From positions 766,135-830,134 of the forward strand of contig NZ_KL407337.1 in assembly GCF_000706645.1 (NCBI RefSeq): 64,000 bases of DNA, given 5' to 3'. Origin of the DNA: Bartonella rochalimae ATCC BAA-1498 (GTDB lineage: Bacteria > Pseudomonadota > Alphaproteobacteria > Rhizobiales > Rhizobiaceae). Made by a program: the position numbers and the translations under genes. The notes under the pieces are model-generated. The model was not told the origin of the DNA and ran no database searches. It saw nothing but the letters and a program-made list of their open reading frames with translations. The number at the start of each line of letters is the position of its first letter. Positions within the stretch are counted from its first letter, which is position 1. Below are positions 10,472-20,977 of the stretch, in pieces.

Positions 10472-10960
10472 TCAAAAAGGAATATCATCATCCAATTGAT
10501 GTGAAAAATTTCCTTCTAATTGAGTATTTTTCTGATCAAAATCATCTCTTTGATCAAAACCACTGCTTGACTGATTCACATTGGATATTTGCTCTCCACT
10601 CCCTACCCCACGGCTATCAAGCATTTGTAGTTCACCACGGTATTTTTGTAAAACAATCTCCGTTGTATAACGATCATTTCCATTTTGATCTTGCCATTTA
10701 CGTGTCTGCAACTGACCTTCAATATAAATTTTACTTCCCTTTTTTAAATATTGCTCAACAACTTTAATCAGATTTTCATTAAAAATAACGATATTGTGCC
10801 ATTCTGTCCGCTCTTTACGTTCATTCGTATTGCGATCACGCCAACTCTCTGAAGTAGCAATACGTAAATTTGCTACCTGATCACCAGAGTTCAATCGACG
10901 AATTTCAGGGTCTGCACCAAGATTACCGATTAAAATAACTTTATTAAGGCTCCCAGCCAT
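10472..10960 (-). CDS. ssb: Single-stranded DNA-binding protein
   Basis: Coats single-stranded DNA during replication, repair and recombination. The OB fold covers residues 1-110, starting with the typical [18 protein letters not shown], and includes the TEWHNIV strand. A Gln/Asn/Ser-rich flexible linker (about 115-150) leads to the acidic tip DDDIPF, which binds partner proteins. The 162-residue length fits the bacterial family. It is divergent from uvrA with about 220 bases between, a classical arrangement in which both may respond to DNA damage. However, I could not find a convincing alphaproteobacterial LexA box (GTTC/GAAC-N7-GTTC) in the shared region. Confidence 0.96.
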   Translation of the reverse strand: MAGSLNKVILIGNLGADPEIRRLNSGDQVANLRIATSESWRDRNTNERKERTEWHNIVIFNENLIKVVEQYLKKGSKIYIEGQLQTRKWQDQNGNDRYTTEIVLQKYRGELQMLDSRGVGSGEQISNVNQSSSGFDQRDDFDQKNTQLEGNFSHQLDDDIPF

Positions 10961-11184
10961 TGTATAAACTCCACAATTTCAAACCATTTATATTATAACA
11001 AAATCGAACATCAACGTATAGTTTATTTTACATAAAACACAAAAAACTACTACCTTAACTTTCTTCATTTACCAAAGTCTGCATTCTTTTCTAAATGCAG
11101 CAATTGAACACATTGTAATTTTCAAAAAATAATCTTATTTCATATTCATGATTTAAGTTTTGCTAATATGTGCCAAGGATTAAT

Positions 11185-14097
11185 ATGTCTCATCAAAAAT
11201 ATATCTCTATTCGCGGCGCACGTGAACATAACCTAAAAAATATTAATCTTGACCTCCCCCGTGATAAACTCATTGTCATAACGGGTCTCTCCGGTTCAGG
11301 GAAATCATCTTTAGCCTTTGATACAATTTACGCTGAAGGCCAACGTCGTTATGTTGAAAGCCTTTCCACTTATGCACGCCAGTTTTTGGAAATGATGCAC
11401 AAACCAGATGTCGATCAAATAGATGGACTTTCCCCTGCTATCTCCATTGAACAAAAAACAACCACCCGCAATCCTCGTTCAACAGTTGGTACTGTCACTG
11501 AAATCTACGATTATATGCGCCTGCTCTTTGCTCGTATTGGTATCCCTTATTCACCTGTTACGGGCCTCCCTATTGAGAGCCAAACAGTGAGTCAAATAGT
11601 TGACCAAATTATGACACTTCCAGAAGGTACTCGCATTTTTATTATGGCGCCTTTAATTAGAGGAAGAAAAGGTGAATATAAAAAAGAACTAACAGAACTT
11701 TTACAAAAAGGATTTCAACGTGCAAAAGTTGATGGAAAATTTTATGAAATAACTGATATACCTCCTCTTAATAAAAAATATAAACATGATATAGATGTAG
11801 TAGTAGACCGCATTATCGTGCGTAATGATATTACTGCTCGACTAGCTGATAGTATAGAAACTTGCTTACAATTAGCAGATGGGCTTGTAATTGCTGAAAT
11901 GGCAGATCAGCTTTTAACAGAAAATGAAACTGTAAAAGGATCTTTCAATAAATCAACAAATGAAACCCACAAACGACTCATTTTTTCAGAAAGGTTTGCT
12001 TGTCCTATATCTGGTTTCTCAATTCCTGAAATTGAACCACGCTTGTTTTCATTCAACAGTCCTTTTGGCGCTTGCCCTGCTTGTGATGGACTTGGTACAA
12101 AAAAAGTAATCGATCCGATAAAAATCATACCAAATGAAAATCTTACTTTAAAAGCTGGAGCTATTGCTCCTTGGTCCCAATCATCCTCATCTTATCATCA
12201 TAAAACTTTAGAAGCATTAGGAAGGGTTTATGGGTTTAAGCTCACAGATAAGTGGTCCACGCTCTCAAATGAAGCACAACACGCTATTTTATATGGAACA
12301 AAAAAAGAGATCTCCTTTTTCTATGAAGATGATGTACAGTCTTACACTACAAAAAAAACCTTCGAAGGTGTTATTCCAAACATGGAGCAACAATGGAAAA
12401 AAACAGATTCTACACATTTTCATGAAGACATTGAACCTTATATATCTTCTTCACTCTGCCCAACTTGTAATGGTTACCGTTTAAAACCAGAAGCACTTGC
12501 TATTAAAATCCATGGAATGCATATTGGGCAAATATCAGAACTTTCCATTTTAAAAGCAAGTCATTGGTTTTCCAACGTTCATCAATATCTCAATGAAAAA
12601 CAGCGCAATATATCAGCACGAATTTTAAAAGAAATCTGTGAGCGCTTAACATTTTTGAACCGTGTGGGACTCGAATATCTTACCTTATCCAGAGCTTCAA
12701 GTACACTTTCAGGTGGAGAAAGTCAGCGTATTAGACTAGCCTCGCAAATTGGCTCTGGTCTCACAGGAGTTTTATACGTATTAGATGAACCATCCATTGG
12801 CTTACATCAACGTGATAATGAACGTCTTTTAAAGACGCTATGTCATCTACGCAATCTTGGCAATACAATCATTGTTGTTGAGCATGACGAAGATGCTATT
12901 CTCACCGCGGATCATATTGTCGATATTGGTCCTGCTGCAGGCGTCCATGGTGGAGAAATCATAGCTCAAGGCCCCCCACAAAAAATTACAAACAATCCAT
13001 CTTCACTTACAGGTCAATATCTCTCAGGAAAAATGACAATTAATTTTCCTACTCAACGACGCAAAATATCAAAATCAAAAACACTTAAAGTAATTGGAGC
13101 CAGAGGTAATAATTTGAAAAATATCAATGTAAATATTCCTCTCGGAACTTTTACTTGCATAACTGGTGTTTCTGGTGGGGGAAAATCAACATTTCTTATT
13201 GAAACCCTCTTCAAAGCGGCATCACGTCATATCATGGGAAGCCATCAAATCCCAGCAAGCTACGATAAAATTGAAGGACTAGAGTTTCTTGATAAGGTAA
13301 TTGATATCAACCAATCACCTATTGGACGTACCCCACGCTCCAACCCAGCAACTTATACTGGCATTTTCACTCAAATTCGCGATTGGTTCGCAGAACTCCC
13401 GGAATCAAAAGCTCGCGGTTATCAAGCTGGACGTTTCTCATTTAATGTTAAAGGAGGACGTTGTGAAGCATGTCAAGGAGATGGTGTTATCAAAATCGAA
13501 ATGCATTTCTTACCTGATGTCTATGTTACTTGCGATGTATGCCAAGGAAAACGCTACAATAGAGAAACACTTGAAGTGAAATTTAAAAGTAAATCCATTG
13601 CTGATATACTTGACATGACAGTTGAAAAAGCAGAAGATTTTTTTCAAGCTATTCCTTCTATTCACAACAAACTCGGCATCCTTGTTAAAGCTGGTCTTGG
13701 TTATATTAAAATCGGGCAACAAGCCACAACACTTTCTGGTGGTGAAGCTCAGCGTGTAAAACTCGCTAAAGAACTTTCACGCAAAACAACCGGGCGCACA
13801 CTTTACATCTTAGACGAACCAACAACTGGTTTACATTTTCACGATATTTCCAAGCTTCTTGAAGTACTCCATGAACTAGTCGAGCAAGGTAATACAGTTA
13901 TAGTCATTGAACATAATCTTGAAGTCATAAAAACAGCTGATTGGATTATTGATCTGGGGCCAGAAGGTGGAGATAATGGAGGTGAGATTGTTGCTGTCGG
14001 CCGCCCTGAAGACATTATTAATGTCCCTTGTTCTTATACTGGTAAATTTCTAAAAGAACTCTTGCTACGTCGACCTTTACATAATTTAAAATTTTAA
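11185..14097 (+). CDS. uvrA: UvrABC excinuclease subunit A
   Basis: The damage-sensing ATPase of nucleotide excision repair, loading UvrB at lesions. An upstream in-frame GTG (11170) exists, but AAGGA at 11174-11178 sits six bases before the ATG at 11185, so I take that start, giving 970 residues. Two ABC modules are seen: Walker A GLSGSGKS near 35 and GVSGGGKS near 660; signatures LSGGESQR near 510 and LSGGEAQR near 850. The C-terminal zinc finger (CEACQGDG ... CDVCQGKR) is intact. The N-terminal one reads CPIS instead of C-x2-C, so one ligand is Ser. The gene is complete and monocistronic by appearance. Confidence 0.97.
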   Translation: MSHQKYISIRGAREHNLKNINLDLPRDKLIVITGLSGSGKSSLAFDTIYAEGQRRYVESLSTYARQFLEMMHKPDVDQIDGLSPAISIEQKTTTRNPRSTVGTVTEIYDYMRLLFARIGIPYSPVTGLPIESQTVSQIVDQIMTLPEGTRIFIMAPLIRGRKGEYKKELTELLQKGFQRAKVDGKFYEITDIPPLNKKYKHDIDVVVDRIIVRNDITARLADSIETCLQLADGLVIAEMADQLLTENETVKGSFNKSTNETHKRLIFSERFACPISGFSIPEIEPRLFSFNSPFGACPACDGLGTKKVIDPIKIIPNENLTLKAGAIAPWSQSSSSYHHKTLEALGRVYGFKLTDKWSTLSNEAQHAILYGTKKEISFFYEDDVQSYTTKKTFEGVIPNMEQQWKKTDSTHFHEDIEPYISSSLCPTCNGYRLKPEALAIKIHGMHIGQISELSILKASHWFSNVHQYLNEKQRNISARILKEICERLTFLNRVGLEYLTLSRASSTLSGGESQRIRLASQIGSGLTGVLYVLDEPSIGLHQRDNERLLKTLCHLRNLGNTIIVVEHDEDAILTADHIVDIGPAAGVHGGEIIAQGPPQKITNNPSSLTGQYLSGKMTINFPTQRRKISKSKTLKVIGARGNNLKNINVNIPLGTFTCITGVSGGGKSTFLIETLFKAASRHIMGSHQIPASYDKIEGLEFLDKVIDINQSPIGRTPRSNPATYTGIFTQIRDWFAELPESKARGYQAGRFSFNVKGGRCEACQGDGVIKIEMHFLPDVYVTCDVCQGKRYNRETLEVKFKSKSIADILDMTVEKAEDFFQAIPSIHNKLGILVKAGLGYIKIGQQATTLSGGEAQRVKLAKELSRKTTGRTLYILDEPTTGLHFHDISKLLEVLHELVEQGNTVIVIEHNLEVIKTADWIIDLGPEGGDNGGEIVAVGRPEDIINVPCSYTGKFLKELLLRRPLHNLKF

Positions 14098-14270
14098 AAT
14101 AAATCACAAAATTATCAATTATCTAATAAAGCACTAATAAAAAATAACGCCTTAATTTACACCATTATTATCTTTTATAAATTTTATATTTTTTATCCTA
14201 TAAAACAATAGCGCTACATTTTATAATGCAATATAGTTATTTCTAATAAGAATAAAACGCCTTATTTTTG

Positions 14271-14300
14271 ATTTTTTCGTGAAAAAGTACTTTTTTGATA
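14271..14300. promoter_or_regulatory. Palindrome-containing motif upstream of glnB
   Basis: The sequence AAAAAGTACTTTTT is a perfect 14-base palindrome inside a longer block, TTTTTCG..GAAAAAGT..ACTTTTTTGATA, that recurs with few changes at 34326-34355 upstream of batR. A TATAAT-like -10 box lies downstream at 14329-14334. The block may be an operator or UP-like element, or part of a weak terminator for uvrA. Confidence 0.35.
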
Positions 14301-14351
14301 CATCTCATTATCGTAATCGTAAATATAGTATAATGATATATAAATTAATAA

Positions 14352-14717
<366 letters not shown>

Positions 14718-14772
14718 ATATCTATAAAATTTTATATTTTCTATTCACCTCAATCCAATAAGGAAATTGAAT

Positions 14773-16182
14773 ATGACAACCGTTTCAGACATTCTTAAAC
14801 AAATTGTAGATAATGATATACGCTTTGTTGATTTACGTTTTACTGATCCAAAAGGCAAATTGCATCATGTTACAATGGATATTGCTGAAATTTGCGAAGA
14901 TACATTCACCGACGGTGTTATGTTTGATGGTTCTTCAATTGCTGGTTGGAAAGCAATTAATGAATCCGATATGGTCTTAATGCCAGATGCAGAAACAGCT
15001 CACATTGATCCTTTTTTTGCTCAATCGACTTTGATCATATTATGTGATGTACTTGATCCTGTTTCAGGAGAGTTCTATCATAGAGATCCACGTTCTATTG
15101 CTAAAAGAGCTGAAGCTTATATGAAATCTTTAGGGATCGGTGATACAATTTATATAGGACCAGAAGCTGAATTTTTTATTTTTGATGACGTACGCTATAA
15201 AATTGATCCTTACAATACAGGTTTTAAACTTGATTCAAGTGAAAATCCGTCAAATGATGATACTGAATATGAAATGGGCAATCTTGGTCATCGCCCACGC
15301 ATGGGAGGTGGTTATTTTCCAGTCCCTCCTATTGATTCTTGCCAAGATATGCGTTCTGAAATGCTTACTGCGTTAAAGGATATGGGTGTACATGTTGAAA
15401 AACATCATCATGAAGTAGCTGCAGCTCAGCATGAATTAGGTATTCGATTTGATACACTGGTTCGTGAAGCTGATAAAATGCAAATTTTTAAATATACCGT
15501 ACATCAAATCGCCAATAGTTATGGAAAAACAGCAACCTTTATGCCCAAACCAATTCTAGGTGATAACGGTTCAGGTATGCATGTCCACATATCAATTTGG
15601 AAAGATAAACAACCAATATTTGCAGGTAATGAATATGCTGGGCTATCAGAGACTTGTTTATTTTTTATTGGTGGTATTATCAAGCATGCAAAAGCACTCA
15701 ATGCTTTCACAAACCCATCAACTAATTCTTATAAACGCTTAGTTCCTGGGTATGAAGCCCCTGTCCTTCTTGCCTATTCTGCACGCAATCGTTCTGCAGC
15801 ATGTCGTATTCCATTTGGTGCTTCACCGCATTCAAAACGTGTAGAAATTCGTTTTCCGGATGCATCATCGAATCCATATTTGGCCTTTTCAGCGCTTATT
15901 ATGGCTGGTCTAGATGGTATAAAGAATAAGATACATCCTGGTCCAGCTATGGATAAAGATCTTTATGATCTGCCACCGAAAGAGCTCAAAGACATTCCTA
16001 CAGTTTCTAGAAGCCTAGGCGAAGCACTTGAATTTCTTGATAAAGATCGCGATTTTCTTAAATCTGGCGATGTTTTTGATGATGACCAAATTAATTCCTT
16101 TATTGAATTAAAGCTGAAAGAAGTTCTGCGCTATGAAACAACCCCTCATCCTGTTGAATTTGATATGTATTATTCTGTTTAA
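14773..16182 (+). CDS. glnA: Glutamine synthetase, type I
   Basis: Makes glutamine from glutamate, ammonia and ATP, forming a dodecamer. It has 469 residues from the ATG at 14773; AAGGA at 14760-14764 supports that ATG rather than the TTG at 14767. The N-terminal beta-grasp domain (1-100) includes DGSSIAGW. The catalytic domain has the EAEFF metal site, the GSGMHVH motif, and [13 protein letters not shown]. The adenylylation tyrosine is present as Tyr398 in DLYDLPP, so activity should be controlled by GlnE as in other proteobacteria. It follows glnB in the same direction. A short hairpin (16216-16231) after the stop lacks a T-run and is a poor terminator. Confidence 0.97.
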   Translation: MTTVSDILKQIVDNDIRFVDLRFTDPKGKLHHVTMDIAEICEDTFTDGVMFDGSSIAGWKAINESDMVLMPDAETAHIDPFFAQSTLIILCDVLDPVSGEFYHRDPRSIAKRAEAYMKSLGIGDTIYIGPEAEFFIFDDVRYKIDPYNTGFKLDSSENPSNDDTEYEMGNLGHRPRMGGGYFPVPPIDSCQDMRSEMLTALKDMGVHVEKHHHEVAAAQHELGIRFDTLVREADKMQIFKYTVHQIANSYGKTATFMPKPILGDNGSGMHVHISIWKDKQPIFAGNEYAGLSETCLFFIGGIIKHAKALNAFTNPSTNSYKRLVPGYEAPVLLAYSARNRSAACRIPFGASPHSKRVEIRFPDASSNPYLAFSALIMAGLDGIKNKIHPGPAMDKDLYDLPPKELKDIPTVSRSLGEALEFLDKDRDFLKSGDVFDDDQINSFIELKLKEVLRYETTPHPVEFDMYYSV

Positions 16183-16402
16183 TATAAGAATGAAAATTTT
16201 TGTTTGATTGTGATGGAATGCTAGAGCATTCTCATTAGAGGATTATCCTTCTATCAAATAGATTTTTATAAGGCATGTTTATTAGGAGATCATTTGAAAC
16301 TAGCGATGAGAAGATTATTATCATTACGCGTTTAGACTATTTTTCAAAAATTATGTTTGGTTTATTTTTGTATTTTGAAGTTTAATGGAATATTTCTGCA
16401 TT

Positions 16403-17143
16403 TTATTTTGATTCAGACATGAACTGATGGTGGTTATCGAAAGGGTTATAGGTTCCATACTTTTTGCGCCACTGTATAGGCTCAGTAAAGTTGCTAGACC
16501 AAAGGCCAATTTTATTGTTATAGGCGTTTTGTTCAGCACTTAAATATGTTGTTGGAACTGAATATTTATTGTCTTTTGATAGGATCAGCATGCCTTCTGC
16601 AAGCCCTATTTCTGCTAGATCGACTCCTTGCACAAAACACTGAGCATAGTGAGTTTCTTTTTCTATAACAGCTTGTTTACAAGATAAGTTATGTCCTAGA
16701 GTTTTTGTGACCAGCCATGCTGTTGTGACAGCTCCACATGGCCATTCTTGATTATCTAATTTTGCTTTTTGACGGGGTGCACATGTATCTACGCCATATA
16801 AGTGAATATTTCGGACGATAGGTTTATGCTGAGGTTGTTCAGCAGGAATTATTAATTTAAATGTGACACCACTAGTCACAGATGCGATACCATTAAACAC
16901 ACCTTCATGATTATTTGAATCGCTATTGATCCAATTGAGATCTGGGTCATTTTCTTCTAATTTTTTTGGCACACTTGTTTCATAGTGCTTATTTTGTTCG
17001 ATCTTGATCTCCATTGTATCTTGGTTTTCTTGCATTTTTAATGGTTCGAGAATATCTAGATCTGTTTTGTAATGGTTTTGGCTTATTATCCATATTCCTA
17101 TAGAGCAGATAATGTAGACAAGAATAATCGATTTAAATCGCAT
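16403..17143 (-). CDS. Membrane-anchored SNase-like protein, catalytic residues lost
   Basis: A 246-residue protein with an N-terminal hydrophobic anchor or uncleaved signal (5-21), a charged linker (25-75), and a staphylococcal-nuclease-like fold (about 84-225). Fold markers are HLYGVDT (114-120), the WPCGAVTTAWL helix (134-144), the later GVDLAEIGLAEGM segment and AYNNKIGLW. Matching to S. aureus nuclease, Asp40 is kept (Asp119), but Arg35 is His114, Glu43 is Ala122 and Arg87 is Gln168. The loop that usually reads DGDT is SGVT. It is thus probably not an active nuclease and may be a binding or structural protein facing the periplasm. Divergent from virB2 with 375 bases between, so it may share regulation with the secretion genes. 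Family call is by pattern only. Confidence 0.7.
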   Translation of the reverse strand: MRFKSIILVYIICSIGIWIISQNHYKTDLDILEPLKMQENQDTMEIKIEQNKHYETSVPKKLEENDPDLNWINSDSNNHEGVFNGIASVTSGVTFKLIIPAEQPQHKPIVRNIHLYGVDTCAPRQKAKLDNQEWPCGAVTTAWLVTKTLGHNLSCKQAVIEKETHYAQCFVQGVDLAEIGLAEGMLILSKDNKYSVPTTYLSAEQNAYNNKIGLWSSNFTEPIQWRKKYGTYNPFDNHHQFMSESK

Positions 17144-17235
17144 TTGCCCAATCCTTATTGTTTCTATATCCTACAATTTTTTATGCATCTCTGCTTTTTT
17201 CCTAGATCTTAAAGAAAGCGTCTCAACAGCATTTG

Positions 17236-17260
17236 TTGCAAATTAAACACATTTTGCAAA
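17236..17260. promoter_or_regulatory. Paired TTGCAAA motif in the virB2 upstream region
   Basis: TTGCAAA (17236-17242) and TTTGCAA/TTGCAAA (17253-17260) occur 18 bases apart, which would place both on the same face of the helix roughly two turns apart. Each half is nearly palindromic. This is a candidate binding site for a dimeric regulator between two divergent genes. No factor can be named. Confidence 0.25.
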
Positions 17261-17283
17261 GAAAAACATTATTTTACGCTCTT

Positions 17284-17314
17284 GATATTGTCATTTTGAT
17301 AAAATAACAATATC
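17284..17314. promoter_or_regulatory. Large palindrome between the SNase-like gene and virB2
   Basis: Arms 17284-17297 and 17301-17314 pair at 13 of 14 positions around a 3-base GAT centre; the outer halves are GATATTGT and ACAATATC. No T-run follows on either strand, so an operator or RNA hairpin is more likely than a terminator. It lies about 205 bases before the virB2 ATG and about 140 bases upstream of the divergent gene. Confidence 0.55.
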
Positions 17315-17518
17315 CATGTTAGCCTTTTTGGTTATAGATTTGATTAATTTCTGTCTCTCAGTCGGAGAATTCTAGTAAAGAATTTTTGTGATAGTTTGGT
17401 AGAACACTTGCGATTAAAGAATCTTAAAGTTGTAGGCCTGTAGTTTTAAAGTTTTTAAATTTGTAAAAGTAATATGATGTCAGTTTGTAATCAATATTCT
17501 TTCTGAAGAGGAGATTAA

Positions 17519-17836
17519 ATGCCAAACATTATATCTAAGCATATTTATTATATCGCTTTTGCGCTACTTTTATCAATGTTTGCAGTGTTAACCCCTGCAT
17601 ATGCTAATTCTGCTGCTGCCGGTATGGGAAATCTTGATACGGTTTTGCGGAATATTGTTACAATGATGACAGGGACAACAGCGAAGCTCATTGCAACGAT
17701 CTGTGTTGCCGCTGTGGGTATTGGTTGGATGTATGGTGTTATTGATTTACGCAAAGCGGCATATTGTGTTCTTGGTATTGGTATTGTTTTTGGTGCTTCG
17801 GCTCTTGTTGCGTTATTAATGGGGAGTTCATCATAA
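17519..17836 (+). CDS. virB2: T4SS major pilin VirB2
   Basis: The major pilus subunit of a VirB-type secretion system. The 105-residue precursor has a long signal peptide with cleavage likely after TPAYA (residue 29). The small mature part has two hydrophobic helices (about 50-72 and 78-100) separated by the short basic loop DLRK, as in all VirB2 pilins. A strong ribosome site (GAGGAG) precedes the ATG. It is the first gene of the cluster; there is no virB1 transglycosylase, which matches the Bartonella virB locus. The following virB3 starts on the base right after its stop. Confidence 0.93.
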   Translation: MPNIISKHIYYIAFALLLSMFAVLTPAYANSAAAGMGNLDTVLRNIVTMMTGTTAKLIATICVAAVGIGWMYGVIDLRKAAYCVLGIGIVFGASALVALLMGSSS

Positions 17837-18145
17837 ATGAATGAAGATACTCTTTTTCTTGCTTGCACACGACCAGCGATGTTTGCAGGTGTTACCGTAG
17901 AAGCAATGGCCTTAAATGTCATGGCAACATCTACTCTTTTTATCATAACAAGCAGCTTTTCAATGATCGGTCTTGGAGTTGGTTTGCATTTTATTTTACG
18001 CGAAATCACAAAACGCGATCATAACCAATTTCGTGTTTTATTCGCGTGGCTCAATACTCGAGGGAAACAAAAAAACCTGACAAGATGGGGTGGAGGATCT
18101 ACGTCTCCTCTCCGTCTTGTCCGTACATACAAGGAGCTAAAATAA
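17837..18145 (+). CDS. virB3: T4SS inner-membrane protein VirB3
   Basis: A 102-residue inner-membrane component that works with VirB4 in pilus assembly. The Leu/Phe-rich start contains LACTRPAMFAGV (10-21), the typical VirB3 opening. One long hydrophobic region (about 22-55) could form one or two spans, and the remainder is basic and cytoplasmic. The ATG directly abuts the virB2 stop and the virB4 GTG directly abuts its own stop, so the three are tightly coupled. Length and order both fit the family. Confidence 0.92.
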   Translation: MNEDTLFLACTRPAMFAGVTVEAMALNVMATSTLFIITSSFSMIGLGVGLHFILREITKRDHNQFRVLFAWLNTRGKQKNLTRWGGGSTSPLRLVRTYKELK

Positions 18146-20509
18146 GTGAGACAACTGTCAGTGATGAAACGGGAATCTCTACCTGAGGAATTTATTCCTT
18201 ATGTTCGTCATGTCAATCAGCATGTGATTGCATTAGACTCCCGTTGCTTGATGACAGTGATTTCTATCGAAGGAATCAATTTTGATACTGCAGATATCAG
18301 CCAATTAAATTCTTTACATACCCAATTAAATACGCTTTTGAAAAATATAGCAGATGAACGTGTCGCTTTATATTCTCACATCATTCGCCGACGCGAAAAA
18401 ATTTACCCAGAGAGTCAATTTTCTTCATCTTTTGCAACAGCTTTAGATCGGCAATACAAACAAAAAATGATTTTGCAAGATCTTTATCGAAATGATCTAT
18501 TCCTTTCGGTTATCTGGAATCCTGCAGCAGATAAAACTGAACAGTTAGCTTCTTTTTTTCACCGCTTAACGCAAGCAAAGAAGATGCAATCGGAACCAGA
18601 TTCTGAAGCTATTCGGAAAATTGAAGAGTTAAGTCAAGATCTTATACAAGGTCTGGAGTGTTATGGAGCACGGCTTTTATCTACTTACGAATACAATGAC
18701 ATTGTATTTTCTGAGCAAAGTGAATTTCTTCATCAATTGGTGGGAGGAAGACGTGAGCGCATACCCCTTACATTTGGTACTATTGCCTCAACGATTTATT
18801 CAGATCGTGTTATTTTCGGCAAAGAAATTATTGAAATTCGTCATGAAAGCAATGAACGCTTTGTTGGTATGTTTGGATGGAAAGAATATCCTTCTAAAAC
18901 ACGTCCTGGTATGACAGATGGCTTATTGACGGCGCCCTTTGAATTCATCTTAACGCAATCCTTTGTTTTTAAAAGTAAAGCAGTTGCAAGCGCTATTATG
19001 AGCCGTAAACAAAATCAAATGATTAATGTAGCTGATCGTGCCAGCTCACAAATTGATGGCCTTGATGAGGCCCTTGATGATTTAGAATCGAATCGTTTTG
19101 TTTTGGGAGAACATCATCTCTCTTTAGCTGTTTTTTCTGATCGTCTACAAGAATTGACAGAATATCTGTCGAAAGCCCGTTCATATCTTACTAATGGTGG
19201 GGCCGTTATAGCCAGAGAAGATTTAGGGTTAGAAGCAGCATGGTGGGCACAACTTCCTGGGAACTTTAACTATCGAGCACGTTCTGGAGCTATTAGCAGC
19301 AGGAATTTTGCAGCATTATCCCCCTTCCATTCCTTTCCTATTGGCAAACTCAAAGGTAATGTTTGGGGTTCTGCCGTCGCCTTATTACAAACACAGGCTG
19401 GCTCTCCTTATTATTTTAATTTTCATTTTGGTGATGTTGGTAATACCTTTGTATGTGGTCCATCAGGGTCTGGAAAAACAGTCATTGTTAATTTTCTTCT
19501 TGCACAATTGCAAAAACACAACCCAACAATAGTCTTTTTTGATAAAGATCAAGGAGCAGAGATCTTTGTTCGTGCTGGAGGAGGCAAATATAAGCCTCTG
19601 AAAAATGGTCAACCTACTGGTATTGCTCCATTAAAAGGGATGGAATACACTGAAAAAAACAAACTCTTTCTTCAGCACTGGGTCTTAAAATTAGTTACCG
19701 CGGATGGCCAAACAGTAACAGAACAAGAGCGGCAGGATATCGCTAGAGCGATTAATTCCTTAGAAAGTCTTCCTCTATCACAACGCTCCTTCAGTGCGCT
19801 TCAACTGTTTTTTGATAATACTTCCACAGAAGGTATTGCTATACGTTTACAACGTTGGATCAAAGGTAATGCTTTAGGGTGGGTCTTTGATAATGATCAC
19901 GATGATCTCAATTTAGATGCTCAATTTATAGGTTATGACATGACGGATTTCTTAGATAATGAAGAAATTCGTCGCCCTTTGATGATGTATTTGTTTAACC
20001 GCATTCTCGATCTTATTGATGGTCGACGTATCATTATTGTTATCGATGAATTCTGGAAAGCCCTTGAAGATGATTCATTTAAAGCTTTTACTCAAGATCG
20101 TCTCAAAACGATTCGTAAACAAAATGGCATGATGCTCTTTGCCACACAAAGCCCTAGAGATGCTTTGAATTCAACAATCGCTCACACAATCATTGAGCAA
20201 TGTCCTACCCAACTGTTTTTTCCAAATCAAAAAGCCAATTACAATGATTATGTTGAAAACTTTAAACTCACTGAACGTGAATTTGAGCTAATCCAATCAG
20301 AATTAAGCAGGGAATCTCGTCGTTTTCTCATTAAACAAGGCCAAAGTTCTATTGTTGCAGAACTTAATTTACGTGGAATGGATAACGAAATTGCTGTCTT
20401 AAGCGGAACAAGTAGAAATGTTGAACTCGTCAACCAAATTATAAGTGAATATGGGGCAAATCCGGATATATGGCTACCTATATTTTACAAAAGGAAACAA
20501 ACCCAATGA
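18146..20509 (+). CDS. virB4: T4SS ATPase VirB4
   Basis: The large AAA-like ATPase that drives pilus biogenesis and substrate transport at the inner membrane. It has 787 residues from a GTG; an ATG seven codons in (18164) is an alternative start. The N-terminal CagE/VirB4 domain covers about 1-400. The ATPase domain has Walker A GPSGSGKT (438-445) and Walker B IIIVIDEFW near 630, plus the ATQSP motif near 670. The frame is intact with no lost catalytic residue visible, so this ATPase at least looks functional. Its final codons overlap the virB5 ATG by four bases. Confidence 0.96.
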   Translation: MRQLSVMKRESLPEEFIPYVRHVNQHVIALDSRCLMTVISIEGINFDTADISQLNSLHTQLNTLLKNIADERVALYSHIIRRREKIYPESQFSSSFATALDRQYKQKMILQDLYRNDLFLSVIWNPAADKTEQLASFFHRLTQAKKMQSEPDSEAIRKIEELSQDLIQGLECYGARLLSTYEYNDIVFSEQSEFLHQLVGGRRERIPLTFGTIASTIYSDRVIFGKEIIEIRHESNERFVGMFGWKEYPSKTRPGMTDGLLTAPFEFILTQSFVFKSKAVASAIMSRKQNQMINVADRASSQIDGLDEALDDLESNRFVLGEHHLSLAVFSDRLQELTEYLSKARSYLTNGGAVIAREDLGLEAAWWAQLPGNFNYRARSGAISSRNFAALSPFHSFPIGKLKGNVWGSAVALLQTQAGSPYYFNFHFGDVGNTFVCGPSGSGKTVIVNFLLAQLQKHNPTIVFFDKDQGAEIFVRAGGGKYKPLKNGQPTGIAPLKGMEYTEKNKLFLQHWVLKLVTADGQTVTEQERQDIARAINSLESLPLSQRSFSALQLFFDNTSTEGIAIRLQRWIKGNALGWVFDNDHDDLNLDAQFIGYDMTDFLDNEEIRRPLMMYLFNRILDLIDGRRIIIVIDEFWKALEDDSFKAFTQDRLKTIRKQNGMMLFATQSPRDALNSTIAHTIIEQCPTQLFFPNQKANYNDYVENFKLTEREFELIQSELSRESRRFLIKQGQSSIVAELNLRGMDNEIAVLSGTSRNVELVNQIISEYGANPDIWLPIFYKRKQTQ

Positions 20510-20955
20510 AAAAATATCTGATTATGTTTTTATCATTATGCTTTATCTCTCATGCAATATCGCAATCGGGAAACACAGAAGTTGATTCATATTATCAAAG
20601 TGTCACACAACAAGGAACATCCCTATCAGAAGGTAGTCGGCCCACATCAGAAATAGCTGAATCTATTTATACTTCAGCAGTTGAAAATCAGAAAAAGATT
20701 CAAGAAATCAATAACAAATTTTCATCACAGACTCTTAAACCAGAAGAAAAAGAAGCTCTTCAAAGGGAGTTGGCTATTCTTCAAGCTAATCTTCAAGTAG
20801 ATACTCTAAAACTTCAGGCTTCTTCTATTATGAAATCGGAAAATGCTCAATCAAAAGAACAAGAACGTGAAAAAGAAGAACAGAAAAATCAGGAAGCTCT
20901 TCAACAAACACTGCAAGACAAATTGGATCAAGCTAAAGCTAAGGTCAAGTATTAA
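20506..20955 (+). CDS. virB5: T4SS minor pilus protein VirB5 (17-kDa antigen-like)
   Basis: A 149-residue exported protein. The best start is the ATG at 20506, overlapping the virB4 stop (ATGA) and preceded by AAAGGA; a longer frame from 20470 lacks a signal. The signal peptide ends near SHAISQ (residue 20). The mature part is nearly all Glu/Gln/Lys/Ala-rich helix and likely coiled coil, with an internal near-repeat (LQA/LQV). Size and position match the immunodominant 17-kDa antigen of Bartonella, encoded as VirB5. In agrobacterial VirB systems this protein sits at the pilus tip and helps host contact. A decayed copy of its 3' part follows. Confidence 0.85.
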   Translation: MKKYLIMFLSLCFISHAISQSGNTEVDSYYQSVTQQGTSLSEGSRPTSEIAESIYTSAVENQKKIQEINNKFSSQTLKPEEKEALQRELAILQANLQVDTLKLQASSIMKSENAQSKEQEREKEEQKNQEALQQTLQDKLDQAKAKVKY

Positions 20956-20977
20956 ATTGACTCCAGTTAGTCAAAAA

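Noticed and set aside
10300-10491. 63-codon frame between gyrA and ssb
   Set aside because: It overlaps the ssb 3' end, has a hydrophobic low-complexity sequence and no ribosome site.
10961-11184. LexA box in the ssb-uvrA divergent region
   Set aside because: GAAC occurs near 11007, but the partner GTT is 11 bases further instead of 7, so it does not fit the alphaproteobacterial SOS box.
16216-16231. GAATGC/GCATTC hairpin after glnA as terminator
   Set aside because: Only six base pairs and no T-run follow on either strand.
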